A stretch of 15,666 bases of DNA from C7867-006 sp035438705 (GCA_035438705.1 DAORIV010000011.1:1-15666), one strand, 5' to 3'. Counted from the stretch's first letter, positions 6,047 through 12,085 are shown. The notes: generated by a model not told the origin, from the letters alone. Made by a program: numbers and translations.

Positions 6047-7474
6047 TTAAAGTGAATTAATATGAACTGAATTAGTGTGTTGTTCAGCCTCAAAAATAAT
6101 TTTTTCCATCATTTTTACAGATTCAGCAGGATACTTTCCTTTTGCTGTTTCATCAGAAAGCATTACGACATCTGCACCTTGCAATACCGCCTCAGAAACA
6201 TCTGTGACCTCAGCTCTTGTCGGTGTTGGGTTATCTACCATAGAATAAAGCATCTGAGTTGCCACGATTACTGGCTTTCTAGCATATTTTGCCTTATTAA
6301 TAATTTCCGTCTGAATAAAGGGTAGTTTTTCTAAAGGAATTTCTTCACCCAAATCCCCTCGAGCAACCATAACCGCGTCAGAATTTTCTATAATATCGTG
6401 AAGATTATCTATGGCTATTTGTCTTTCTATTTTTGCAATAATTTTTTGTTTTCCAGACAGTTTTGAAATTATTTCTCTACATGACAATATCTCTTCTTTA
6501 CCACTTACGAACGAAAGTGCTATATAGTCTACATTTTTTTCTACACAAAACTCAATAAAATCTTTATCTTTTGCAGTAAGCTCAAAAGATTTGTTTTTAT
6601 CATATGTGTGACCATCTTTTTTTTGTATCCTAGGTCCTGGAAGGTCAGCGATAATAGGAACATTTTTTGAAATTGCTTTTAGAGTTTTTCGTATTTTTTC
6701 TATGTACTCATCTGCCTGTTTTTTATCCAGCCAAGAAAAATTTAGCCTAATAGCGTCGACTCCGTTAGATAAAACATCTTTTAAGATATTATCTTCTATA
6801 GAAGCAGGTCCTAGAGTTGCAAGTATCTGTGTTTTAGACACGACTTCATTAACAGCTTGATTTTCGGGATGTCTTACTTCCTTACCCACCATATGGCCTT
6901 TTTCATCTAACTCATAAATAAAAGCTGTTTCAAATGGAAATTCAAAATTAATAATATCGTCATCACTAATATTTTCAATGTATTTAATTAGTGCACGCAT
7001 AGAGTTTCCGTGTCCCACCAATAAAACATTTTTATTTTCATTTACCTTTGGGAGGATTATATTCAAAAAATATGGCACCACACGATCGTAAACAGTTTTA
7101 AGTGATTCTCCGTTAGGTATCGGGTAGTCCCAACCTCTTCTTAGTTTTTTGAACTCTTCTTCTCCTAAAAGTGTCTGCATACTTTCCTTGTCTTTGCCAG
7201 TGTAGTCACCATAATCTCTTTCATTTAATGCAGAAGAATGCTCAGTAGGAATTGAGTGAATATGGCATACATTTAGAATGCATGAAAGTGTTTCAATGCT
7301 TCTGACTTGCATAGAAGCAAAAGCACAATCAATTTTCATACCTTTTAACAAACGACCCAAATCTTCTGACTTTTGAAAACCGTAGTCAGTTAAATGCCTA
7401 TCTCTAGTTCCTGTCCATTTACCAAGCTTATTCCATTCAGACTCTTGATGTCGTGCGATTATTAATTTACCCAT
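6047..7474 (-). CDS. Phosphoglycerate mutase-pyruvate kinase fusion with reduced kinase part
   Basis: A 475-aa two-domain protein. Residues 1-205 are a histidine-phosphatase-type, GpmA-like phosphoglycerate mutase: RHQESEWN with phospho-acceptor His9, Glu85 in LNERDYG, and His155 in LLVGHGNSMRAL. Residues 213-475 are pyruvate-kinase-like: TQILATLGPAS, RLNFS (Arg243, Asn245, Ser247), Asp277 in DLPGPRI, Lys348 and Glu350 in IIAKIERQ, MVARGDLGEEIP with Asp374, ATQML with Thr406, and the SDETAKGKYP signature. The kinase part is strongly shortened. The lid (B) domain, normally about 100 residues after DTKGPEI, is replaced by about 15 residues, and the C-terminal allosteric domain is absent. DTKGPEI itself is changed to DLPGPRI. 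Catalysis by the kinase part is therefore uncertain. The gene starts one base after the dehydrogenase stop and is followed one base later by ccdA. Confidence 0.92.
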   Translation of the reverse strand: MGKLIIARHQESEWNKLGKWTGTRDRHLTDYGFQKSEDLGRLLKGMKIDCAFASMQVRSIETLSCILNVCHIHSIPTEHSSALNERDYGDYTGKDKESMQTLLGEEEFKKLRRGWDYPIPNGESLKTVYDRVVPYFLNIILPKVNENKNVLLVGHGNSMRALIKYIENISDDDIINFEFPFETAFIYELDEKGHMVGKEVRHPENQAVNEVVSKTQILATLGPASIEDNILKDVLSNGVDAIRLNFSWLDKKQADEYIEKIRKTLKAISKNVPIIADLPGPRIQKKDGHTYDKNKSFELTAKDKDFIEFCVEKNVDYIALSFVSGKEEILSCREIISKLSGKQKIIAKIERQIAIDNLHDIIENSDAVMVARGDLGEEIPLEKLPFIQTEIINKAKYARKPVIVATQMLYSMVDNPTPTRAEVTDVSEAVLQGADVVMLSDETAKGKYPAESVKMMEKIIFEAEQHTNSVHINSL

Positions 7475-7475
7475 T

Positions 7476-8447
7476 TTATTTATTTACTTTATTTGTTGGT
7501 TCTTTATCTTCAAAAAATTCAACGATATTTTTTGCTACAATTTCTGACATTTCTACACGAGCTTCAATACTTGCAGAAGCAATATGTGGTGTCAGAATTA
7601 CATTTTGTAATTTAATAAGTTCAGGTGTGACCTTTGGTTCAAATTCAAAAACATCTAGTCCTGCACCAGCAATCAAGCCTTCACTTAATGCTTTCGTAAG
7701 TGCTAGCTCGTCTACAACCGGTCCTCTTGAAGTGTTAATAAGAATCGCTGTTTTTTTCATTAGACTTAGTTTATCCCAATTTATTAAATGCTTTGTGCTT
7801 TCAAGTAATGGCACGTGGATACTTACTATATCAGCTTTTTTAAGTAAATCTTCCAAAGATTCACAGTACTCTGCTCCACATTCTTTTTCAGACTGCTCGT
7901 TTCTATTTACATCATGATAGATAACTTTCATACCCAATGCCTTTGCATAGAACCCAACTCTTCCACCAATTCTTCCGACCCCTACCAGACCCAAAGTTTT
8001 TCCCAAAACGTCGGTGCCAATAAAATTTGTTGGAGACCAACCTACATACTTACCATCTCTTACATATTGATCTGCTTCTACTATACGTGCAGAAAGTGCC
8101 AACATAAGAGCTAAAGTATGCTCTGCGACTGCTTCTGAAGTTATTGGAGCCGGAGCATTACAAACTGTAATACCTCTTTTCTTTGCTTCAGCAATATCTA
8201 TGTTGTCAAAACCACTGGCATAGTTCACAAAAAGTTTAGTATTAGGAGTTGCATCAAAAATAGCTGCATCAACTTTATCTGTCAGCAAAGTCACCACCGC
8301 ATCATACTGGTTTTCATTTAACATTTTTATTATTTCATCCTGTGTAGGAATTTTCTCATCCGTATTAACTTTCACTTGAAAACCATTGTCTTCTAGAATT
8401 TTTATTCCACTTTTTTCTATTTCACGAGTTATTAAAATATTTTTCAT
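7476..8447 (-). CDS. D-isomer-specific 2-hydroxyacid dehydrogenase (SerA/glyoxylate-hydroxypyruvate reductase type)
   Basis: A 323-aa NAD(P)-dependent dehydrogenase of normal family length without a regulatory ACT domain. Substrate and nucleotide domains are intact: FVNYASGFDNID near residue 73, NAPAPITSEAVAEHTLALMLAL near 115, the dinucleotide fold GKTLGLVGVGRIGGRVG (about 149-165), SIHVPLLESTKHLI, the catalytic Arg in INTSRGPVVDE (about 238), Glu in AGAGLDVFEFEP and His in LTPHIASAS (about 290). It reduces a 2-oxoacid such as glyoxylate, hydroxypyruvate, 3-phosphohydroxypyruvate or possibly pyruvate; the sequence alone does not decide which. It opens the operon with the PGM-PYK fusion, one base apart. 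That context suggests a substrate near 3-phosphoglycerate or pyruvate, the latter as a fermentative NADH sink. Confidence 0.93.
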   Translation of the reverse strand: MKNILITREIEKSGIKILEDNGFQVKVNTDEKIPTQDEIIKMLNENQYDAVVTLLTDKVDAAIFDATPNTKLFVNYASGFDNIDIAEAKKRGITVCNAPAPITSEAVAEHTLALMLALSARIVEADQYVRDGKYVGWSPTNFIGTDVLGKTLGLVGVGRIGGRVGFYAKALGMKVIYHDVNRNEQSEKECGAEYCESLEDLLKKADIVSIHVPLLESTKHLINWDKLSLMKKTAILINTSRGPVVDELALTKALSEGLIAGAGLDVFEFEPKVTPELIKLQNVILTPHIASASIEARVEMSEIVAKNIVEFFEDKEPTNKVNK

Positions 8448-8462
8448 AATGAAATTATAGCA
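8448..8462 (-). promoter_or_regulatory. Predicted leaderless promoter of the dehydrogenase operon
   Basis: TGC plus TATAAT (8454-8459) on the minus strand ends 6 nt before ATG 8447, with no convincing -35. Confidence 0.65.
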
Positions 8463-8495
8463 AGGATTTCTTAATTAATACTAAATATTTACTAC

Positions 8496-8524
8496 TTGAC
8501 ATAATATAGATAGTATGATAGTAT
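8496..8524 (+). promoter_or_regulatory. Sigma-70-type promoter of island 2
   Basis: A perfect -35 box TTGACA (8496-8501) lies 17 bp from TAGTAT (8519-8524). It predicts a leader of about 50 nt for the gene starting at 8582 and is divergent from the dehydrogenase promoter 35 bp away. Confidence 0.7.
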
Positions 8525-8541
8525 TGACACTGGAGTAATTC

Positions 8542-8574
8542 GGGTTCCCCAACGGGGTCCCTTTATCCAAGGGG
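8542..8574 (+). promoter_or_regulatory. Leader with two competing hairpins over the Shine-Dalgarno site
   Basis: GGG (8542-8544) and CCCC (8547-8550) can fold back on GGGG (8554-8557) and CCC (8559-8561). Alternatively CCCTT (8559-8563) pairs with AAGGG (8569-8573), which is the Shine-Dalgarno site AAGGGG (8569-8574), 7 nt before ATG 8582. The CCC at 8559-8561 is used by both, so the two folds exclude each other. This looks like a simple on/off translation leader, but no ligand or factor is indicated. Confidence 0.5.
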
Positions 8575-8581
8575 TGAGAGA

Positions 8582-8842
8582 ATGACCGATCGGTGCAGCA
8601 AGTGCAACAAGTTCGTGTCGGAGAACAAGTCGGAAGTCGTCGACGGCAAGATCGTGCACCAGCGTGGCACGGGGTGCCGGAAGGACGAGCCGCTTCTCAC
8701 GGTGACGGAAGTTCCGCAACCGCCGATGGTCGTGAAGACCTTCGACAAGAGCCAGATCGCCACGGTCCACACGGGACCGATCAACGGCCTCGCATCGGCG
8801 CTCATGAAGTCCGGCGTGGTCCGGCTCCGTCAGGGCGCCTAG
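8582..8842 (+). CDS. Small orphan protein with Cys/His cluster (G+C-rich island 2)
   Basis: An 86-aa protein of unknown family. The N-terminus has CSKC (Cys5, Cys8), then His26 and Cys32, a spacing that could bind one zinc ion. The middle is Pro- and Val-rich (TEVPQPPMVVKTF), and the C-terminus is GPINGLASALMKSGVVRLRQGA. The frame was chosen over an overlapping one (8593-8928) because a Shine-Dalgarno site AAGGGG lies 7 nt before ATG 8582 and because the Cys pattern and stop fit the terminator. Codon third positions are strongly G/C, unlike the dehydrogenase and EamA genes on either side. Promoter, leader, gene and terminator form a closed unit. It shares the Cys-motif and cassette style with the 1426-1674 gene but no clear sequence homology. 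Confidence 0.8.
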   Translation: MTDRCSKCNKFVSENKSEVVDGKIVHQRGTGCRKDEPLLTVTEVPQPPMVVKTFDKSQIATVHTGPINGLASALMKSGVVRLRQGA

Positions 8843-8853
8843 TCAGTCCAGAA

Positions 8854-8867
8854 GCGACGAAAGTCGC
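8854..8867 (+). other. GNRA-type hairpin in the 3' UTR of island 2
   Basis: GCGAC, loop GAAA, GTCGC: a perfect 5-bp stem with a GAAA tetraloop, 11 bases after the stop codon and just before the terminator. Together they give a two-hairpin 3' end. Confidence 0.6.
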
Positions 8868-8874
8868 GACAAAC

Positions 8875-8912
8875 AGAGGTTCAGTAGCTTCGGCTAGCTG
8901 GACCTCTTTTTT
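8875..8912 (+). terminator. Strong intrinsic terminator with UUCG tetraloop
   Basis: The arms 8875-8888 and 8893-8907 pair almost fully (one wobble, one bulge) around a C-UUCG-G tetraloop, followed by a run of six T (8907-8912). It ends the island 2 transcript. It abuts the end of the opposite-strand EamA gene and could stop transcription there too. Confidence 0.92.
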
Positions 8913-8913
8913 A

Positions 8914-9366
8914 TTACCAATTAAATAGAATTTTTATTTTTTCAAAAGGAATCGAGACTAAAAGTGTTCCGAATGCAACAAGTATAAGACCAATACTTGT
9001 TTGCAAAGTAACCCCCTCTTTTAAAACTATTAGTGCCAAAACTGCTGTAAGCACAATTGAGAGTTTATCTATGACAGTTACTGTGACTGTTGGACCGACT
9101 GCCAAAGCTTGATAAAAGAAAATCCAAGATAGTGCTCCACCTACTGCAGATAATGTTACAAAAATCCATTGCTTGGACGACAGTGAGTTAAGTGCCCCAA
9201 AAGAAAGATTCCCCAGAGACAGTGCAGTAATAGAAACTATTATTGCCATTATTATTCCACGTACTGCAGTTAATAAATTTGAATCAACGCCCTTCAATCC
9301 AAGTTTTGCAAAAATTGTTCCCAAACTTGCCATAAGTGCTCCTAGCAAAGCGTAAATAATGTACAT
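8914..9366 (-). CDS. EamA-family half-size (single-repeat) membrane transporter
   Basis: A 150-aa protein with about five membrane helices that equals one EamA repeat of the drug/metabolite transporter superfamily. Typical stretches are the start MYIIYALLGALMASLGTIFAKLGL, here given by its ends (residues 1-24), WIFFYQALAVGPTVTVTVI in the middle, and LALIVLKEGVT near residue 115. Full DMT carriers have two such repeats, so this one probably works as a dimer. Substrate is unknown. It starts 5 nt after the DUF4105 gene stop and shares its transcript. A strong hairpin lies directly beyond its 3' end. Confidence 0.9.
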   Translation of the reverse strand: MYIIYALLGALMASLGTIFAKLGLKGVDSNLLTAVRGIIMAIIVSITALSLGNLSFGALNSLSSKQWIFVTLSAVGGALSWIFFYQALAVGPTVTVTVIDKLSIVLTAVLALIVLKEGVTLQTSIGLILVAFGTLLVSIPFEKIKILFNW

Positions 9367-9371
9367 AAAAT

Positions 9372-10220
9372 TTATTTAAAATTTCTAATAAACTTAGAGT
9401 AGTTTGGAACATCCCCTGCCTTCATTGATGCTTCGTTAATCAAATATTTTTTTCTTGCCTCTTCTATACTTAAATCTGTATCAATAAGTCCGACTTTATG
9501 CGCCAGTTCATCTGCTGATGCAGTCAACCACAATCGCCATGAAAATGTTGAGATCCTTCCTGGAGAAAGTTTGTTTACATGTTTTGCAATCGCCGAAGTG
9601 CAGTTTGCAAACAGTGTGTTATACCAAGCTGGTTTTGTTGTAACAAGTTCATTCATTGTTGTAAGCATATCAACCAATAGTAATCTGGCGTTCTCAGGTT
9701 TTTCTATTTTTATAGGATATAGATACACTCTATCCTTTCGAAGATTTGCGCGCAAAAGTATAACATCTCTCTCATCAGCAGCAACATACATTAGTGGATA
9801 TGTCCTCATAAAACCTTTCCAAATACTATAAACTTGGTCTTTAGTTTTCCTTGCTTCAATACTTATAGACAAAAAATCGCCGCTACCGAATTCAAAAGAA
9901 ACAAATGTGTGAGCTGCCATTTCATTTTCGTTAAATGGCTCTGTAACATACCAAACTTTTTTTACATCTCTTAAGTCGTATGTTCTGTCGTAATATCCTG
10001 GTTGCATATCTTTTTCTGTAGGTCCGTATCTGTAGTTTCTAACATTTTTAACGGTCACAAAATCTCCATTAAACTCAGCGATGGATGGAGTGGCCAAGTG
10101 TTGTTGCCAGTCGCCAGTAAGAGGTGGTGTTTTTAAAAATTGCCAAGTAAGAAATACAAAAAATGTAAATATAAGATACTTAAATATTTTTTTAAATGAA
10201 ATTTTGTTTACTAAATTCAT
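9372..10220 (-). CDS. DUF4105 / Lnb-like putative lipoprotein N-acyltransferase
   Basis: A 282-aa protein with one N-terminal membrane anchor (about residues 11-29) and an extracytoplasmic DUF4105 domain over nearly the whole remainder. Conserved stretches are DWQQHLATPSIAEFNGDFV, NVRNYRYGPTEKD, AAHTFVSFEFGSGDFLSISI with His104, VAADERDVILLRANLR, and PAWYNTLFANCTSAI with Cys207. His104 and Cys207 are the expected catalytic pair of a papain-like fold. DUF4105 corresponds to the periplasmic part of Lnb, reported as the lipoprotein N-acyltransferase of Bacteroides; whether this short form (without further membrane domains) acylates lipoproteins is untested. A predicted small lipoprotein is encoded 0.8 kb away at 11019. 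The gene opens a unit with the EamA transporter. Confidence 0.88.
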   Translation of the reverse strand: MNLVNKISFKKIFKYLIFTFFVFLTWQFLKTPPLTGDWQQHLATPSIAEFNGDFVTVKNVRNYRYGPTEKDMQPGYYDRTYDLRDVKKVWYVTEPFNENEMAAHTFVSFEFGSGDFLSISIEARKTKDQVYSIWKGFMRTYPLMYVAADERDVILLRANLRKDRVYLYPIKIEKPENARLLLVDMLTTMNELVTTKPAWYNTLFANCTSAIAKHVNKLSPGRISTFSWRLWLTASADELAHKVGLIDTDLSIEEARKKYLINEASMKAGDVPNYSKFIRNFK

Positions 10221-10235
10221 ATTTGTATTTTAGCA
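10221..10235 (-). promoter_or_regulatory. Predicted leaderless promoter of the DUF4105 gene
   Basis: TGC plus TAAAAT (10227-10232) on the minus strand ends 6 nt before ATG 10220. Confidence 0.6.
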
Positions 10236-10289
10236 AATAATTAAAACACTAAGTAGTGAAATAAATTCTTTGAACAGCTGTAACAATAG

Positions 10290-10360
10290 ATACACAACGA
10301 GTTCTTACAACTACACCCAGTGTGAAAACGGTAATACCGTTGTGTGTATTTCGCGAATAC
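10290..10360 (+). promoter_or_regulatory. Structured intergenic region upstream of the secreted helical protein
   Basis: ATACACAACG (10290-10299) can pair with CGTTGTGTGTAT (10338-10349) with a 2-nt bulge. The palindrome AACGGTAATACCGTT (10327-10341) uses part of the same right arm, so the two folds compete. A further short stem GTATT/AATAC surrounds CGCG at about 10346-10360. This could be a regulatory leader for the gene at 10394 or a protein-binding operator between divergent genes. No clear promoter box decides which. Confidence 0.4.
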
Positions 10361-10393
10361 TCTTTACTAGATTAACAAAACAATTAAATACGA

Positions 10394-10912
10394 ATGTTTA
10401 ACAAAATAGGAACCAAAAGTTTACTTGCCCTAGCTATACTACTAGGTGCTACTGTTGTAGGAGTAAGCACTGTAAGTGCTGACACTACAGAAACAAACAA
10501 ACCAAACTTCATGTCGGGATTTGCTACAGCCTTGGCACAAAAGTTTGGACTTAACGAAACTGAAGTAAATTCATTTCTGAATACAGAAATGCAAAAACAT
10601 AGAGATGAAATGCAAGCAAAATTTGCACAAAATTTTGCAGATAGACTTGCAAAAGCAGTAACAGATGGGAAACTTACCCAGTCCCAAGCTGACCAAATTA
10701 AAACTAAACAAGCTGAAATAAAGTCTGAGATGGACAAACTTCATACCGAAGGTGTTCCAATAACCTCAGAGCAAAAAGAAAAAATGAAAGCCTTGATGGA
10801 CTCAGTTAAAAGCTGGGCTGAAGCAAATAATATTCCAAAAGAATATTTGATGCTGGGAGGTCATGGCTTCAAAGGACAACGAGGAAACTTTAACAAACCC
10901 CCACGAGTATAG
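10394..10912 (+). CDS. Secreted alpha-helical protein (DUF2680/YckD-like)
   Basis: A 172-aa protein with a clear signal peptide (basic MFNKIGTK, hydrophobic core, cleavage after VSTVSA near residue 29). The mature part is charged and helical. Residues 40-110 (FATALAQKFGLNETEVNSFL, then a Met/Lys/Gln-rich helix and AVTDGKLTQSQADQIKTKQAEI) resemble the DUF2680/YckD type of secreted helical repeat: a KFGLNETEV turn, then DGKLTQSQ before the next helix. A second DG/EG-type repeat lies at 110-150 (EGVPITSEQKEKM). The C-terminus is Gly/Lys/Arg-rich. Function is unknown; similar proteins are abundant secreted helical proteins in Firmicutes and CPR. There is no Shine-Dalgarno site before ATG 10394. 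A terminator follows, so it is a single-gene unit. Confidence 0.82.
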   Translation: MFNKIGTKSLLALAILLGATVVGVSTVSADTTETNKPNFMSGFATALAQKFGLNETEVNSFLNTEMQKHRDEMQAKFAQNFADRLAKAVTDGKLTQSQADQIKTKQAEIKSEMDKLHTEGVPITSEQKEKMKALMDSVKSWAEANNIPKEYLMLGGHGFKGQRGNFNKPPRV

Positions 10913-10936
10913 AACTGACCTATACTTAATAAACTG

Positions 10937-10975
10937 AAATATAAAATACCACTCTAAAGGTGGTGTTTTATATTT
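10937..10975 (+). terminator. Intrinsic terminator after the secreted protein gene
   Basis: A 16-bp stem (10937-10952 with 10960-10975) with one wobble and a 7-base loop; the A-rich left arm and T-rich right arm make it a possible bidirectional terminator. Its right arm runs into the -35 box of the next promoter. Confidence 0.85.
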
Positions 10976-11014
10976 GACTTGTAGCATATTTGTGTGTTAT
11001 AATAGAATAGGAGG
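10974..11014 (+). promoter_or_regulatory. Promoter and ribosome binding site of island 3
   Basis: TTGACT (10974-10979), an 18-bp spacer and TATAAT (10998-11003) preceded by TGT (extended -10). AGGAGG (11009-11014) lies 4 nt before ATG 11019 and fixes that start. The leader is very short, about 10 nt. Confidence 0.75.
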
Positions 11015-11018
11015 TCTT

Positions 11019-11408
11019 ATGAGGTTTTTGATAGTGTTTTTTCTGGCTCTGCTCTCTTCGGGGTGTGGTGCAAACTTCACCACCGAGAAAGCTCCGTTCA
11101 TTGCCCACAACAGAAGCGACCGCAATGTCGCGGTAGTTGTGGGAACGCGTGAAATCTCAATCGCGCCGTACTCGGAGTTCGCTTTCATGGTGGATATCCA
11201 GATCGCTACCCCGAGGGACTTCGGCGGTGTGTCACCGTCCCCCGCTGACCAGACGACACAAGTCACGGTGAAGTGGCGTGATCTGTGGACCAAACAGACA
11301 AGTGAAGTCGCTACCTGCAGTGCAGGAGCCAAGATGACCACAGTGCTGGTGTACTCGGTGAGTTTCGGCTTGCCACAACACAGGTGCGAGTACCTGAGAA
11401 CCTACTAG
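11019..11408 (+). CDS. Small predicted lipoprotein (G+C-rich island 3)
   Basis: A 129-aa protein. The N-terminus MRFLIVFFLALLSSGCGANF is a lipoprotein signal peptide with the lipobox LLSSGC, so Cys16 should be lipidated. The mature part is beta-rich (AVVVGTREISIAPYSEFAFMVDI, described by its ends at residues 44-66) with Cys pairs near the end (ATCSAGAK and QHRCEYL) that could form a disulfide. No family is recognised. A longer frame starts at 10974, but that reads through the promoter; AGGAGG before ATG 11019 decides the start. A 91-aa membrane protein follows 11 nt later, so the two probably act together at the membrane. Composition and codon choice contrast with the flanking A+T-rich genes. 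It is a possible substrate for the Lnb-like enzyme at 9372-10220. Confidence 0.82.
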   Translation: MRFLIVFFLALLSSGCGANFTTEKAPFIAHNRSDRNVAVVVGTREISIAPYSEFAFMVDIQIATPRDFGGVSPSPADQTTQVTVKWRDLWTKQTSEVATCSAGAKMTTVLVYSVSFGLPQHRCEYLRTY

Positions 11409-11419
11409 AGGGGTAAGGA

Positions 11420-11695
11420 ATGGGAATTCTTTTCGCAGGCGTTGTGTTCATTGCAGGGCTTCTCGAGCTTCTGCGCTGGCCCGGAAAAGTGCTGAGGGAA
11501 AATGACGAAGTGAGAGTCATGATGGCAATTCCCTTCATGTTCCTCTCACTGTTGTACATCATCCTGAGCCTCGCATTTCACCTTTCAAAAGTTAATGCGA
11601 CTACACGGACGACCGTAGGTCGAACAAACCCGACCTACAAGCCACGCACGATGAAGGAGATGAGGAAACCAGCAAAACCGTCGGTGTTCTTCTGA
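11420..11695 (+). CDS. Small two-helix membrane protein with basic tail (island 3)
   Basis: A 91-aa protein without recognised family. It has two membrane helices (about residues 2-18 and 34-55) joined by a short charged stretch (RWPGKVLRENDEVR), then a Lys/Arg/Thr/Pro-rich tail of about 35 residues. By the positive-inside rule the loop and tail are likely cytoplasmic or the tail binds acidic partners; this is an inference. AGGGGT about 6 nt before ATG 11420 serves as ribosome binding site. It is the second gene of a two-gene unit after the lipoprotein and is closed by a strong terminator. The pair may form a small envelope complex, and the tail could contact nucleic acid or the inner leaflet. 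Confidence 0.78.
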   Translation: MGILFAGVVFIAGLLELLRWPGKVLRENDEVRVMMAIPFMFLSLLYIILSLAFHLSKVNATTRTTVGRTNPTYKPRTMKEMRKPAKPSVFF

Positions 11696-11700
11696 CCAGG

Positions 11701-11738
11701 ACCGCTCGTTAAATGCACAGCATTTAGCGAGCGGTTTT
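11701..11738 (+). terminator. Strong intrinsic terminator of island 3
   Basis: A 16-bp stem (11701-11716 with 11720-11735) with a 3-base loop and one G-U wobble that forms only in the plus-strand RNA, followed by TTTT. It lies 5 bases after the stop of the membrane protein gene. Confidence 0.92.
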
Positions 11739-11754
11739 ACTTTATAAATATTTT

Positions 11755-12033
11755 TTATGAACCAAAATTTGTAAATATCCCTACAGCCAACTCTGCCCAA
11801 ATATATACAAATAAAATTGTTAGTACAAAAATTATAAATACTTTTTTGTTCTTTGATTCAACTTTTGCAAGTGCAAATTGATAAACTAAATTTACAATAA
11901 AGAAGAAGACAAATGCAAAAATAAAATCAAATAAATTCCAATTCCAGCCCTCAACAACCAATGAACCTATAAGTGGTACCAGAATCAAAGACAATGAAAA
12001 TTTTAAACTTTTTTTGAAATCAATATTGTGCAT
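11755..12033 (-). CDS. Small membrane protein (three predicted helices)
   Basis: A 92-aa protein with a short polar N-terminus and three hydrophobic helices: about residues 10-27 (LKFSLSLILVPLIGSLVV), 33-55 (after EGWNWN, a Trp-rich loop), and 65-90. The EGWNWN-x-x-DF loop followed by FAFVFFFIVNLVY resembles small uncharacterised membrane proteins known from CPR and Bacteroidetes, but I cannot name a family. It is A+T-rich like the resident genes and has an extended -10 promoter ending 6 nt before its ATG. It faces island 3 tail to tail and lies directly after the island 4 terminator, so it is probably transcribed alone. Confidence 0.78.
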   Translation of the reverse strand: MHNIDFKKSLKFSLSLILVPLIGSLVVEGWNWNLFDFIFAFVFFFIVNLVYQFALAKVESKNKKVFIIFVLTILFVYIWAELAVGIFTNFGS

Positions 12034-12048
12034 ATTTATATTATAACA
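12034..12048 (-). promoter_or_regulatory. Predicted leaderless promoter of the 92-aa membrane protein
   Basis: TGT plus TATAAT (12040-12045) on the minus strand ends 6 nt before ATG 12033. It begins right in the T tract of the upstream terminator, so terminator and promoter are fused. Confidence 0.65.
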
Positions 12049-12050
12049 AA

Positions 12051-12080
12051 AGACCCACTATGGCATACCATAGCGGGTCT
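12051..12080 (-). terminator. Intrinsic terminator of island 4
   Basis: A 13-bp stem (12051-12063 with 12068-12080), 4-base loop. The single non-Watson-Crick position is a G-U wobble only in minus-strand RNA, which assigns it to the minus-strand genes at 12086-12526. TTTT follows on that strand. Confidence 0.85.
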
Positions 12081-12085
12081 GTGTT

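Noticed and set aside
5471..6055. 194-aa plus-strand frame over ccdA
   Set aside because: It is antisense to a clear CcdA gene with both redox cysteines, and its content looks like a reverse shadow.
7453..7917. 154-aa plus-strand frame over the dehydrogenase
   Set aside because: It is a shadow of a well-conserved dehydrogenase frame.
8492..8805. Minus-strand frames opposite the 86-aa gene
   Set aside because: They are mirror frames of a G+C-rich gene and lie against the promoter, SD and terminator evidence, which all point to the plus strand.
8593..8928. 111-aa plus-strand frame overlapping the 86-aa gene
   Set aside because: It has no ribosome binding site, is Arg/Gly/His-rich as out-of-frame G+C-rich DNA tends to be, and runs through the terminator.
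10974..11018. Upstream extension of the lipoprotein by 15 residues
   Set aside because: It would start with the TTG of the -35 box and translate the promoter and the SD; AGGAGG before ATG 11019 and the signal peptide fix the start.
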